This document shows positions 41,852 to 51,184 of a DNA stretch of 53,640 nucleotides, in pieces. Source of the stretch: Myxococcales bacterium (GTDB lineage: Bacteria; Myxococcota; Myxococcia; Myxococcales; Myxococcaceae); NCBI GenBank assembly GCA_030681895.1, contig JAUXRI010000289.1:1-53640 (forward strand), written 5' to 3'. The position numbers and the translations under genes are program-made. Under the pieces are notes generated by a model. It was not told the DNA's origin. It saw nothing but the letters and a program-made list of their open reading frames with translations, and searched no databases. Each line of letters begins with the position of its first letter. Positions within the stretch are counted from its first letter, which is position 1.

Positions 41852-42412
41852 GTGACTGTGCGACCTGTGCTGATGCTGCTGGTGCTGTGCCTCGGGTGCC
41901 CGAAGCCGAGGCCACGAATCGACCCCGAGCTGCAGTCGAAGATCTGCCGGACGTTTCGTTTCGAGGCCTTCCAGGCGCCAGCGAGCGCCGCGACGCCGGC
42001 ACCCGACGACGAGATCTTTCTCTGGAGGGACTTCTGCTTCGTCGATTGCCCGCAGTACCAGGTGACCATCAAAGGTGACGGTCGCGTCATTCTGGTGATG
42101 TTGAACGGCCCCGTCGTCGGTCTCGAGAGCTACTCCATCGATCCCGCGCTCGCGTCGCGGCTGTTCGCCGAGTTCGAAATGCTCGGCTTCGCGACCCGCC
42201 CCTTCGTCAGGACCTCCGAGAACATCACGTGCAGCCAGACGGTCACGCTGAAGCAGATGGTCGGCGCGAAGGTGACCTCGGTCGTTTCCGACTCGAGGGT
42301 GTTCGAACGAGCGCACTCCGAACGCCTGCAGCACCTGCACGCGCTGGTCGAGACCGTGGCCCGGGTGGGGGAGCACGTGGCGCAGTGCCCGCAGCTGGGG
42401 CCGAAGGACTGA
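41852..42412 (+). CDS. DUF6438-like lipoprotein
   Basis: A 186-residue exported lipoprotein. The signal ends in LCLGC, with the lipidated Cys near residue 16. The mature part contains CFVDCPQYQVTIKGDGRV, the Cys-Pro-x-Tyr-x-[LV]-x-[IV] opening of DUF6438, then YSIDPALASRLFAEFEMLGF, typical of the domain's helix, and a C-terminal helix. The start is uncertain: GTG 41852 gives the full signal and GTG 41858 has GGAG at five bases. It is divergent from the TPR/PEGA gene with 148 bases between them, and 48 bases before the carbonic anhydrase gene. Function of the domain is unknown. Confidence 0.72.
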   Translation: MTVRPVLMLLVLCLGCPKPRPRIDPELQSKICRTFRFEAFQAPASAATPAPDDEIFLWRDFCFVDCPQYQVTIKGDGRVILVMLNGPVVGLESYSIDPALASRLFAEFEMLGFATRPFVRTSENITCSQTVTLKQMVGAKVTSVVSDSRVFERAHSERLQHLHALVETVARVGEHVAQCPQLGPKD

Positions 42413-42460
42413 AGAAAAGACGGGTCGCCTGTCCGCCGCGTCGTCGATAAGGATGGCGGC

Positions 42461-43123
42461 ATGCACCATCTCCTCAAGGGCCTCATCAACTTCAAGACCG
42501 AGCTCGCGCCGTCGATGCGACCGCTCTTCAAGGACCTCAGCCAGACCCAGAACCCCGAGCTGCTGCTGATCACCTGCTCGGACAGCCGCGTGGTGCCGCA
42601 CCTGCTCACCAGCGAAGAGCCTGGCGACGTCTTCGTCGTGCGCACCGTCGGCAACATCATCGCGCCTGCAGGCAAGAGCGGCTTCTCGGTGGGTGACGTC
42701 AGCGAGGCGTCGGCCATCGAGTACGGGCTCGAGGTGCTCGGCATTCGCGACATCGCGGTGTGCGGTCACTCGAACTGCGGCGCCATGAAGGCCGTGCTCG
42801 ACGGGCGGCAGAACCTCTCGGCCCTCGCGCCCAACCTCGTCGCCTGGCTGGAGCACGGCGAGGCCGCGCAGACGCGCCTCTCCTTGTCAGACTTCATCGA
42901 CCCGTCGCTGCCCGAGGTCGACCGGCTCTCGCAGGCAAACGTGCTCCAACAGCTCGATCACGTCGCCAGCTACACGCCTGTCGCGAAGCGCAAGGGCGAG
43001 GTCAGACTGCACGCGCTGTGGTTCGACATCGGCAAGACGATGGTCTCGTTGTTCGAAGCGGAGCGCGGCCGCTTCGTGGCCCTCGACGAGGCCGAAATCG
43101 CGCGGTTGATGGCTCCGAAGTGA
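42461..43123 (+). CDS. Beta-class carbonic anhydrase
   Basis: A 220-residue cytoplasmic zinc enzyme hydrating CO2 to bicarbonate. All catalytic residues are visible: Cys39-x-Asp41-x-Arg43 in LITCSDSR (zinc ligand and dyad) and His103-x-x-Cys106 in CGHSNCGAM. The RTVGNII stretch between them is also diagnostic. Length fits the bacterial type. It follows the lipoprotein gene by 48 bases and precedes gyrB by 156; co-transcription with either is unproved. It probably supplies bicarbonate for carboxylases and pH balance. Confidence 0.97.
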   Translation: MHHLLKGLINFKTELAPSMRPLFKDLSQTQNPELLLITCSDSRVVPHLLTSEEPGDVFVVRTVGNIIAPAGKSGFSVGDVSEASAIEYGLEVLGIRDIAVCGHSNCGAMKAVLDGRQNLSALAPNLVAWLEHGEAAQTRLSLSDFIDPSLPEVDRLSQANVLQQLDHVASYTPVAKRKGEVRLHALWFDIGKTMVSLFEAERGRFVALDEAEIARLMAPK

Positions 43124-43159
43124 GCCTCGCGCCGCGGGTTGGTGCCGGTCCGAAAGCGT

Positions 43160-43246
43160 CGATGTAACCACCCTGATTCACAGGCGCTTTCCCGGGTTTC
43201 GGGCCCGCGAAAACCCACCGAATCGGCGGCCCGAAATGCTACATCG
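43160..43246 (+). promoter_or_regulatory. Nested inverted repeats in the gyrB leader
   Basis: An inner perfect 9-bp inverted repeat, TTTCGGGCC (43197-43205) and GGCCCGAAA (43228-43236), encloses a 22-base segment with its own small CCG-AAT-CGG hairpin. An outer 7-bp pair, CGATGTA (43160-43166) and TACATCG (43240-43246), brackets it. It ends 33 bases before the gyrB ATG. It could be a leader structure, an operator, or the terminator of the carbonic anhydrase gene (no T-run follows). Confidence 0.45.
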
Positions 43247-43279
43247 CAGAGGTCGTCTCGCCTCTGCATCGGACCGTTC

Positions 43280-45826
43280 ATGGAATCGACTTCGCAGCCC
43301 GCCCCCGCTGGTGTTCCTGTTCCCGTTTCTGCCAACACGCCGGCCGAATACAACGCCGCGAGCATCACCGTGCTCGAAGGCCTCGAGGCCGTTCGCAAGC
43401 GGCCCGGCATGTACATCGGCGACACCTTCGTGCGCGGGCTGCACCACCTCGTCTACGAGGTCGTCGACAACTCGGTCGACGAGGCGCTGGCCGGCTTCGC
43501 GACGGGCGTGCACGTCTTCATCCACATCGACAACTCCATCACCGTCGTCGACGACGGCCGCGGCATTCCCGTCGGCCCGCACCCGACCGTCATCGGCATG
43601 GACACGCTCGACGTCGTGATGACGAAGCTGCACGCCGGCGGCAAGTTCGAGAACAGCGCGTACAAGGTCTCAGGCGGTCTGCACGGCGTCGGCGTCTCGT
43701 GCGTCAACGCGCTGTCGGAGTTGATGAAGGTCGAGGTGCAGCGCAACGGCAAGGTCTACCAGCAGACGTACATGGCTGGCGTGCCGCAAGGCCCGGTGCG
43801 AGAGGTCGGCGTCACCGACAAGCGCGGCACCCGCGTCACCTTCAAGCCCGACCACACCATCTTCGAGGTGAGCGAGTACGACTTCGACACGCTCGCGGGC
43901 CGCCTGCGCGAGCTCGCCTTCCTCAACGCCGGCCTCAACATCACCATCACCGACGAGCGCTCGGGCAAGGCGCACAACTTCAAGTTCGAAGGCGGCATCA
44001 CCACGTTCGTCGAGTACATGAACAAGGGGAAGCAGGCCTTCAACGAGAAGGTCATCTTCTTCAAGACCGAGAAGGACCTGGTCTCGCTCGAAATCGCGAT
44101 GCAGTGGAACGACGGCTACGACGAACGCATCCACACCTTCGCCAACAACATCAACACGCCCGAGGGCGGCACTCATCTGTCGGGCTTCAAGGCCGCGCTC
44201 ACGCGCACCATCAACGCGTACGCGGAGCGCGGGCAGCTGTGGAAGGACATCAAGGAGCAGCCGACCGGTGACGACGCCCGTGAAGGCCTCGCCGCCGTCA
44301 TCTCGGTGAAGCTGCCCAACCCGCAGTTCGAAGGGCAGACGAAGCAGAAGCTCGGCAACTCGGAGATCAAGGGCCTCGTCGAGCAGATGGTGAACGAGCA
44401 GCTCGGCCAGTGGCTCGACGAGAACCCGAGCAACGCGAAGAAGATCGTCGGGAAGATTGGTGACGCCGCGCGCGCGCGCATCGCGGCCCGCAAGGCGCGT
44501 GAGACGGTGCGAAAGGGCGCCTTCAGTGGTGGTGGCCTGCCGGGCAAGCTCGCTGACTGCCGCTCCAACAAACCCGAGGAGTGCGAGCTCTTCATCGTCG
44601 AGGGCGACTCGGCAGGTGGCTCGGCCAAGCAGGGTCGCGAGTCGCGGTTCCAGGCCATTCTGCCGCTGCGCGGAAAGATCCTGAACGTCGAGAAGGCGCG
44701 CCTCGAGAAGATGCTCACCAGCAACGAGATCGTGACGCTCATCACGGCGCTCGGCACCGGCGTGCGCGCAGGCAACGACGACGAGGGCTACAAGCCCGAA
44801 GACGCGCGGTACCACCGCATCATCTTGATGACGGACGCAGACGTCGACGGCTCGCACATTCGCACGCTGCTGCTGACGTTCTTCTTCCGCCAGATGCCCG
44901 AGCTCATCGAGAAGGGCTTCATCTACATCGCGCAGCCGCCGCTCTACAAAGTGACGGTCAACAAGAAGGACCGGTACCTGAAGGACGAAGACGCGCGCAG
45001 CGACTTCCTCCTCGACCGCGCCGCCGAACGTGCCGCGCTCGAGCTCTCGACCGGAGAGCTCACCGGTGACGCCCTCAAGCGGCTGCTCAAGAAGGTGACG
45101 CTCTACAACAAGCGCCTCGAGAAGATGGCGCTGCGCAAGGACAAGCGCGTCGTCGACGCCATCGTGCAGGCCGCGAACTTCACGCCCGAGATCCTCAAGG
45201 ACGTGACGAAGACGGTGAAGGACGAAGACGGCGAGCTGATCAGCCAGGCGCAGGCCCAGTTCTTCAAGGTCGAGGAGTACCTGAGCGAGCGCTACCCCGA
45301 CATCATCGACCGCATGCGCGTCGAGATGAAAGATGACCCCCAGCACAGCTCGAAGAAGTTCGTCATCAAGTCAGACGTGAACGGCGCCTTCCGCGAGACG
45401 GTGCTCGACACCGACTTCCTCGTCAGCGCCGAGTACGGCGAGCTCGTCACCCTGCGCGACGCGTTCCAGTCGTTCGGCCCCGCGCCCTACACGCTGCGCA
45501 TCGGCGACCCGAAGAAGGTGAAGGGTGACGGCGAAGAAGAGCTCAAGCGCCACACCGCGCACACGTATCAAGAGGTGCTCGCGCTGGCGTACGACGAAGC
45601 GCAGAAGGGCCTCTACATTCAGCGGTACAAGGGCCTCGGTGAGATGAACCCCGAGCAGCTCGCCGAGACGACGATGAACCCGCTGACGCGCACACTGCTC
45701 CAGGTGAAGGTGAAGGACCTCATCGAAGCGCAAGACGTGTTCACCAAGCTGATGGGTGACGACGTCGATCGCCGCAGGGAGTGGATCGAGAAGGAGTCGG
45801 TGCGCGTGGTGAACCTCGACATCTGA
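43280..45826 (+). CDS. gyrB: DNA gyrase subunit B
   Basis: An 848-residue ATPase subunit of gyrase, which with GyrA introduces negative supercoils. The GHKL ATPase motifs are present: EGLEAVRKRPGMYIGD, EVVDNSVDEA, DGRGIPV and GGLHGVGVSCVNALS. The TOPRIM metal site follows (IVEGDSAGGSAKQGR and MTDADVDGSHIRTLL), and the C-terminal GyrB tail (RYKGLGEMNPEQLAETTM) ends in VNLDI. Length is normal for proteobacteria, with a moderate insertion between TOPRIM and tail. ATG 43280 begins a short Pro/Ala-rich leader; an in-frame start at 43139 would add 47 unmatched residues. The gene is not next to dnaA, dnaN or recF, so it is outside the usual origin cluster. Confidence 0.98.
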   Translation: MESTSQPAPAGVPVPVSANTPAEYNAASITVLEGLEAVRKRPGMYIGDTFVRGLHHLVYEVVDNSVDEALAGFATGVHVFIHIDNSITVVDDGRGIPVGPHPTVIGMDTLDVVMTKLHAGGKFENSAYKVSGGLHGVGVSCVNALSELMKVEVQRNGKVYQQTYMAGVPQGPVREVGVTDKRGTRVTFKPDHTIFEVSEYDFDTLAGRLRELAFLNAGLNITITDERSGKAHNFKFEGGITTFVEYMNKGKQAFNEKVIFFKTEKDLVSLEIAMQWNDGYDERIHTFANNINTPEGGTHLSGFKAALTRTINAYAERGQLWKDIKEQPTGDDAREGLAAVISVKLPNPQFEGQTKQKLGNSEIKGLVEQMVNEQLGQWLDENPSNAKKIVGKIGDAARARIAARKARETVRKGAFSGGGLPGKLADCRSNKPEECELFIVEGDSAGGSAKQGRESRFQAILPLRGKILNVEKARLEKMLTSNEIVTLITALGTGVRAGNDDEGYKPEDARYHRIILMTDADVDGSHIRTLLLTFFFRQMPELIEKGFIYIAQPPLYKVTVNKKDRYLKDEDARSDFLLDRAAERAALELSTGELTGDALKRLLKKVTLYNKRLEKMALRKDKRVVDAIVQAANFTPEILKDVTKTVKDEDGELISQAQAQFFKVEEYLSERYPDIIDRMRVEMKDDPQHSSKKFVIKSDVNGAFRETVLDTDFLVSAEYGELVTLRDAFQSFGPAPYTLRIGDPKKVKGDGEEELKRHTAHTYQEVLALAYDEAQKGLYIQRYKGLGEMNPEQLAETTMNPLTRTLLQVKVKDLIEAQDVFTKLMGDDVDRRREWIEKESVRVVNLDI

Positions 45827-45831
45827 AGTCG

Positions 45832-46773
45832 TCAGCGCTGGGCGACGCGCACCCGATTCCGCCCCTCGTGTTTGGCCTCGTACATCGCCACGTCGGCCGC
45901 CTTCAGCATCTCGGCCGGCTTCTCCCCGTGCCGCAGCGGCGCGATGCCCATCGAGATGGTGACGCGCGGCAGCTCGGCGCCGTCGGCCTTCTTCACCACC
46001 ATCTGCGAGACGATTTCCCTCACCCGCTCTCCGGCCAGCAGCGCGTCGGCCGGCACCGTCTGCGGGAAGAGAATGACGAACTCCTCGCCGCCGAAGCGCG
46101 CCACCAGGTCGGTCGGCCGCAGGTTCTTCACCAGCGTCGCCGCCACCGTCGTCAGCACGAGGTCGCCCACCTCGTGCCCGTGGGTGTCGTTGAACTTCTT
46201 GAAGTGGTCGATGTCGATGAGCGCCACACACAGCGGCTCTTCGTCACGCTCGTGCCGCACCACCAGGCGATGGAGCGTCTCGTCCAACCAGCGCCGGTTG
46301 TGAATGCCGGTGAGCCCATCGAACATCGCGGCGCGCTCGTAGAGCCGTCGCTTCTCGATGTTCGTCGACACCGTCGCGTTGTTCTTTCGCAGGCGCTCGG
46401 CCAGCTTCACGATGAGGTTGACGGCGAAGGGGTGCGAGGTCTGCACCAGCTCCCAGAACTCGTCTTCTCCCAGCGAGAGCAGCTCGGTCGGCTCCTGCGC
46501 GACGACGAAGGCTGACGCGGGCTCGCCGGTGATGACGCCCAGCTCGCCGACGGTCTCTCCGGGGCCCACCACGGCGATGGGGTCGGCGGTCGGCTCTCCG
46601 AGCGCGATGCCCAGCTTCCCGGCCAACACGAAGTGCATCGCGGCCGCGGGCTCTCCCTGGCGAATCAGCACGTCGCCCGAAGCGAGTGAACGCGCGGTGC
46701 CCACCTTCACCAGTGCCTCGCGCTGCAACGCCGTCACGCCTTCGAGCATCGCGATGTGGTCGAGCCCCGTCAT
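45832..46773 (-). CDS. Diguanylate cyclase with N-terminal cNMP-binding domain
   Basis: A 313-residue signalling enzyme. Residues about 10-125 are a cyclic-nucleotide-binding (Crp-like) fold with GDVLIRQGEPAAAMHFVLAG. A GGDEF domain spans about 145-312: FDGLTGIHNRRW opening, active site GGEEF at 228-232, and an RPTD inhibitory I-site at 219-222, five residues before it as in feedback-controlled cyclases. It should make c-di-GMP from GTP in the cytoplasm, possibly tuned by another nucleotide; the phosphate-binding cassette looks atypical, so cNMP binding is uncertain. ATG 46773 is preferred over an upstream start with a basic leader. It converges with gyrB. Confidence 0.93.
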   Translation of the reverse strand: MTGLDHIAMLEGVTALQREALVKVGTARSLASGDVLIRQGEPAAAMHFVLAGKLGIALGEPTADPIAVVGPGETVGELGVITGEPASAFVVAQEPTELLSLGEDEFWELVQTSHPFAVNLIVKLAERLRKNNATVSTNIEKRRLYERAAMFDGLTGIHNRRWLDETLHRLVVRHERDEEPLCVALIDIDHFKKFNDTHGHEVGDLVLTTVAATLVKNLRPTDLVARFGGEEFVILFPQTVPADALLAGERVREIVSQMVVKKADGAELPRVTISMGIAPLRHGEKPAEMLKAADVAMYEAKHEGRNRVRVAQR

Positions 46774-46889
46774 GGCGGCGACCCTAGATGCAGGCCTGTG
46801 ACTGCGCGAGAGAACCCGCTGCCGTGGCATCCCATCGCGCGCACCAACGAATGTTGGTCAACCCGTGGAAGGGGAGCGAGGATTCGCGC

Positions 46890-47900
46890 GTGCCGACCCT
46901 CACCCGCGCCGTGGCCTGTCTCGTGGTGGTGCTCGTCGCGGCGCCCGTGCTCGCCCAGGGAAAGTCGTCGAAGCGGGGCAAGCTGACCGAGCCCGAACCC
47001 GTGGCCGCGCCCACGCCCACGCCCGCGCCGACGCCGACGCCGACGCCGGAGCCAGCACCAGCGCCCATCGTCGAGCCCACTCCCGCGCCGGCGCCCGCGA
47101 AGCTGAAGGTCGCGGCAGACCAGAAGCCGCGGCTCGCCGTGTTGAGCCTTCAGCCGCAGGGGGTTCCGCCGGAGCAGGCCGCGGCCATCACCGACGCCGT
47201 CGTCGCCGCGCTCTCGTCGCGCGCGCTGTTCGAGATCATCTCGACGAGGGACATCGAGACGGCGCTGGGGGCCGAGCGTCAGCGTCAGCTGCTGGGGGTG
47301 TGTGACGCGAACCCCGATGCGTGTGGGGCCTCCATCGGGGACGTGTTGTCTGCTCCCTTCGTCTTGTCGGGTCAGCTCTCGCGAGTGGGCACGGCGTTTC
47401 AGCTGACGCTGCAGACCGTCGACACCGCGAAGGGCCGGGCCATCGCGCGGTCCAACCGCCTCGCGTCGTCGCTCGAAGAGATGCAGAGAATCGTCCCGTA
47501 TGCTGCGGCCGAGGCGACGGGCTCTCCGCTGCCGCCGCCGCCGTCGCGCGTCGTGCCCATCACGCTGCTCACCGTCGGTGGCGTCACGCTGCTCGCGGGC
47601 GCGGTGTACGGCGTCATCACGCTCACCCAGCAGACGCAGCTCAACGACGAGCTGTGCCCAGGCGGAGTGCCGACCGATGGGCGCTGCACCGGCACCGCGC
47701 TCCGGGAGCGCACCTTCTACGTCGCGCAGAACGACGCGTTGACCCGGCAGAAGTGGGTGTCGGCCGGCCTCGTCGCCGGCGGTGCCATCATCGCGGCGTT
47801 GGGTTTCGTCTTCATGCCGCCGCCCGACTCGCAGGTGCGCGTGTCTGCGCTCGTGGTGCCGACGCTCGATGGGCTGGCCGTGGTCGGGGGGTTCTGGTGA
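46890..47900 (+). CDS. Secreted CsgG/LpoB-like protein with C-terminal two-helix anchor
   Basis: A 336-residue protein. The signal peptide (TRAVACLVVVLVAAPVLAQG) is followed by a Pro/Ala/Thr/Glu linker (PTPTPAPTPTPTPEPAPAP) and a domain at about 75-220 with the opening PRLAVLSLQP, a helix of conserved hydrophobics, ALFEIISTRDIETALGAER and SAPFVLSGQLSR, which resembles CsgG/LpoB-type or FlgO-like folds. Two transmembrane helices near 230-250 and 298-316 flank a polar loop, as in the TPR/PEGA protein at 40.8 kb. GTG 46890 has AGGA at eight bases. The stop overlaps the next ATG (TGATG). Confidence 0.7.
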   Translation: MPTLTRAVACLVVVLVAAPVLAQGKSSKRGKLTEPEPVAAPTPTPAPTPTPTPEPAPAPIVEPTPAPAPAKLKVAADQKPRLAVLSLQPQGVPPEQAAAITDAVVAALSSRALFEIISTRDIETALGAERQRQLLGVCDANPDACGASIGDVLSAPFVLSGQLSRVGTAFQLTLQTVDTAKGRAIARSNRLASSLEEMQRIVPYAAAEATGSPLPPPPSRVVPITLLTVGGVTLLAGAVYGVITLTQQTQLNDELCPGGVPTDGRCTGTALRERTFYVAQNDALTRQKWVSAGLVAGGAIIAALGFVFMPPPDSQVRVSALVVPTLDGLAVVGGFW

Positions 47901-50278
47901 TGAAGCTGCGTCTCGTCGTCGTCGCGCTCGTCGTGGCCGTCGTCGCCGCGTGCTCCGGGTTGCTCACCGCGCCGGGCAACGATTTTCCCTGTGACTTCTC
48001 GAAGCCGCTCGGTGCGCGCGACGCCGTCTGCTCGGCTGGAGACGTCTGCGGCGTCGACAATCGATGTCAGCGCTTCCGCTACGAGGGGCCGCAGTTCGAG
48101 GGGCTGCCGACGTTTCCTGACTTCTCGGCTGCGGTCGATGCGGGCACGGTGATTCACCCGGTGCTCATTCGCAGTCGGGTCGACTTCGTGGCGCGAGTGC
48201 AAGGCACCGAGGTGGTCATCGCCCACTCGGCTGAGGGCTACTTTCGGCTCGACCGAGGGGGCCCGACCCCCGTCACCTTTCCTGCGCCAGGTCCTGCCCA
48301 GCTGACCGACGTGATTCTCCTTCCGAGAGCGAACCCGCTGATGCCGCCCATCGTCGTGGGCCGTGAGACGACGAACCTGGTCTTTCATGAGGGCACCGCC
48401 AGCAATCGGGTGAGAGCGGACGGTGGATTCCTCAGAGCTCAGCGGTTGCGTTCGCTCGAACTCGGAGCCTCGCGCACCATCGGAGTCATCGCCGATCCAC
48501 CCACGAGCCTGGGGGCCATCACGACGGCGGGCCCGATCGAGCAGTTCGTCGACTTCCCCAGCTCACTCCAGATGACCGAGGCACACCTCGACCTGGTGCC
48601 CGGCCCGTTCTTCACACCCCCGAACAACAAGACGAGAACGGTCGTCGCGCTCTCGACGGACGGGCTGCGGGCGCGCCTTCCCGATGGTGGGATCGAGCTC
48701 GTCTTCCCCGGCGTGTTCCCCGCGCAGTCGCTCCTGGCCGCCGACGTGGCGGCGACGACCTTTGCGGTCCTCTCAGGCCGAGGGCAACCCACGCTCTCGA
48801 CCTTCACCGTCACCCGCACCGGCGCCAGCTTCGACGTGGCCTCTCCGTGGAGCGATTGTGTTCCGTGCGCGGCTCCGCTCGCCTTCACGCCCGGGAGCGA
48901 CGTCGGCGGGCCGTTCGTCGAGGTGCTCTGCTCCCTCGAGGGGGTCAAGCGTGTTCGCGGGGCGATGTCGTCGGCGACCGGTGCGGCGTGCCTCACCGAA
49001 GACGTCGGCCAGCGCTTCGATTCGAAACGTGTCGCGATTCGCCCGCGGCAGGGGGTGCCGCTCGCGGTGCAGGACTTCGCGAGCTCCGCTGGCTTCCTCG
49101 GCGGCGGCGAGGACGGGCAGGTCTGGTTCGGTGCGACCATCAGCAGCGCGTTGCCCTACTTCCTCGACCGGGTGCCGCGAGATGTCGCGCAGGTCAGCCT
49201 TCGGGACGGCAACTCAGGGCTCTTCGCGCTCACCTCGGTCGGCGCCTTCGCGGTCACACCAGGTCAGGGCTTCGTCATTCTCCAGCCCGACGTGACGACG
49301 CGCATCGAGGCTCTCGTTGGCGAAGGGCAGGGGTGGGTGGTCGGCGCCGGCGGGCACATGGTGCAGGTGGCCGCAGAAGAGCGCGCGAGGCTGAGCGTTC
49401 GTTTTGGCCCGCGGCTCGTCGATGGTCGAGGCGAGGGCGTGGCACAGCCCCTTCGGGGAGAGGGCATCGCGGATGCCGATGGCGGGCTCATCTCGATGGT
49501 CATCGCCGCAGACGACTCGCTGTACTTCGTACCTCCCCGCTCGGCCGCGAACGCCGACGAACTCGGTGACGTCACCGCACAATTGACGCCGGAGCCGTCG
49601 AACGTCATTCGCAGCCTCGCGCTCGAGCGAACGCCCATCGGAACCAACGGCGTCGACCGGGTGCGCGGCTACGTCGTCACGTCACGCAACGTGTACGAGT
49701 TCAACCTGGGGGGCGCGCCGCTGCAGTGGACAGCGAAGCCGCTGCCCATCTCGGGTGCTGAGCCCGTCGAAGTCTGGTTCGACAACCCGCGTGGCGGCCT
49801 CGCGCGCGTCGGCTACCGCGACGGCACCATCTTCTCGATTCCGGGCGGTTTTCAGATCGCCGAGGCGCTCCCTGGCTCCGACGCGGGCGTGCCGTCAGCC
49901 GTCATCGACTACGAGAACCTCGGCGGCTGGCCCGTCGCGCTCACCACCACGGGGCTCTTCGTCGCGCGCTACGACAAGCGCGCCGACAACGGCCGCCTCG
50001 ACAACCGCTTCCCCGACGGTGGCGTGAACAAGCCGATGACGTGGCGTGAGGTGATGCTGCCTGACGGCTCGAAGCCGTGGATGCCGAAAGACGCGCTCCG
50101 AGACGTTCGCGGCAAGCTCCACGTCGTGGCTGATCCACAGACCGGCACCGACCGCGCCTACCGTCGCCTGTTCCACCTGCTCGTCTTCACGCCGACGCAG
50201 GTGCTCGAGGTCGGCCGGCACGAGCGCACCAACATCTCGACGCCGGGCGGCGGCGTGCCTCCTCCCGCGACGCCGTGA
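47900..50278 (+). CDS. Large lipoprotein of unknown function
   Basis: A 792-residue lipoprotein. The signal ends in VAAC (Cys18). A short Cys-rich N-terminal motif (CDFSKPLGARDAVCSAGD, then CGVDNRC) resembles that of other lipoproteins here. The body is rich in beta strands with Asp-Gly and Gly-Gly turns, about six to eight repeating sheets, consistent with a beta-propeller, but no diagnostic repeat was fixed. Only three further Cys are seen mid-chain. The C-terminus is Gly/Pro/Thr-rich. Coupled to the CsgG-like protein by TGATG, so the two likely act together at the cell surface. Confidence 0.75.
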   Translation: MKLRLVVVALVVAVVAACSGLLTAPGNDFPCDFSKPLGARDAVCSAGDVCGVDNRCQRFRYEGPQFEGLPTFPDFSAAVDAGTVIHPVLIRSRVDFVARVQGTEVVIAHSAEGYFRLDRGGPTPVTFPAPGPAQLTDVILLPRANPLMPPIVVGRETTNLVFHEGTASNRVRADGGFLRAQRLRSLELGASRTIGVIADPPTSLGAITTAGPIEQFVDFPSSLQMTEAHLDLVPGPFFTPPNNKTRTVVALSTDGLRARLPDGGIELVFPGVFPAQSLLAADVAATTFAVLSGRGQPTLSTFTVTRTGASFDVASPWSDCVPCAAPLAFTPGSDVGGPFVEVLCSLEGVKRVRGAMSSATGAACLTEDVGQRFDSKRVAIRPRQGVPLAVQDFASSAGFLGGGEDGQVWFGATISSALPYFLDRVPRDVAQVSLRDGNSGLFALTSVGAFAVTPGQGFVILQPDVTTRIEALVGEGQGWVVGAGGHMVQVAAEERARLSVRFGPRLVDGRGEGVAQPLRGEGIADADGGLISMVIAADDSLYFVPPRSAANADELGDVTAQLTPEPSNVIRSLALERTPIGTNGVDRVRGYVVTSRNVYEFNLGGAPLQWTAKPLPISGAEPVEVWFDNPRGGLARVGYRDGTIFSIPGGFQIAEALPGSDAGVPSAVIDYENLGGWPVALTTTGLFVARYDKRADNGRLDNRFPDGGVNKPMTWREVMLPDGSKPWMPKDALRDVRGKLHVVADPQTGTDRAYRRLFHLLVFTPTQVLEVGRHERTNISTPGGGVPPPATP

Positions 50279-50394
50279 CGCCCGCTGTGTGACTCGTTCG
50301 TGACGCGCTCGTCGCGCGAGCGTCGGCGCCGCGTGACGCAAACGGGACTCGGCCGTCATCAGGCTGAGGAACGGCGTCACTACGTAGCGCGAGC

Positions 50395-51180
50395 ATGTTC
50401 GCCGCCGCGTCACGACTGAGCCTCGACCCCGAGCGCGAGAAGCGCCTGGTGGTGGCTGCGCTCGCGGCCATCGCCGTGCTTGCGGGCTTCATCACGGTGA
50501 CGGCAGTGCTCGGCTCGCGCGCCGCGTCGGTCGAGAAGGAGAAGACGGTCGACGTCGCCTTCCGGCCGCCGCCGCCTCCTCCGCCGCCAGCGAAGATCGA
50601 CAACCCGCCTCCGCCGCCACCCGTGGTGAAGAAGGTGTCGGCGCCGAAGCCGCCTGTTGCCATCGAAGTGCCGGTGCCGGTCGCCGCGCCCGCGCCGGCC
50701 GCTGCGGCGATGGTCGCTCCGAAAGAAGTGCCGAAGGTCGCGCCGCCCGAGTCCACCACCGCCGTCGCCGCCATCGCGGTCGCCGTTGGAGGCACTGGAA
50801 ACGGAATGGGCACCGCCGTCGGCGGCACCATCGCGCCGTCTGAAGACGACTCACCCGCGCCAGTGGAAGTGAAGGCGGCCGGCGGTGGCCCGGTGAACAT
50901 TCCCGAAGAGGCCGACCCGCCCGAGCCCGACGAGAACAACCCCGCGCCCGAGTACCCCGAGGCCGCGCGCACGACGGGCCAGGAGGCGCGCGTCGTCTTG
51001 AAGGTCGTCGTCGAGAAGACCGGCGCCGTCGGCCGAATTCAGGTGCTCAAGGGTGAAGAGCCCTTCGTCGCAGCCGCCATCGCCGCGGTGAAGGCCTGGC
51101 GCTTCACGCCGGCCCTGCTCGACGCGCAGCCCATCGCAGTGTTCCTCACCATTCCGGTGAAGTTCTCGTTGAGGGAGTAG
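50395..51180 (+). CDS. tonB: TonB-type energy-transducing protein
   Basis: A 261-residue protein. A cytoplasmic N-terminus of about 18 residues, one transmembrane anchor (about 18-38), a Pro-rich periplasmic spacer (FRPPPPPPPPAKI, NPPPPPPVVKK), an Ala/Val/Pro stretch and the C-terminal TonB domain (about 185-261; PEYPEAARTTGQEA, VEKTGAVGRIQVL, AVKAWRFTPA). It transmits proton-motive energy from the ExbB-ExbD complex to outer-membrane receptors. The exbB gene follows by four bases. A 116-base gap separates it from the lipoprotein gene, probably holding the promoter of the whole Ton set. Confidence 0.93.
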   Translation: MFAAASRLSLDPEREKRLVVAALAAIAVLAGFITVTAVLGSRAASVEKEKTVDVAFRPPPPPPPPAKIDNPPPPPPVVKKVSAPKPPVAIEVPVPVAAPAPAAAAMVAPKEVPKVAPPESTTAVAAIAVAVGGTGNGMGTAVGGTIAPSEDDSPAPVEVKAAGGGPVNIPEEADPPEPDENNPAPEYPEAARTTGQEARVVLKVVVEKTGAVGRIQVLKGEEPFVAAAIAAVKAWRFTPALLDAQPIAVFLTIPVKFSLRE

Positions 51181-51184
51181 CCAC

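Noticed and set aside
45741..45760. TGATGGGT and TCACC similar to the operator element
   Set aside because: Inside the conserved C-terminal coding part of gyrB, and the spacing does not fit.
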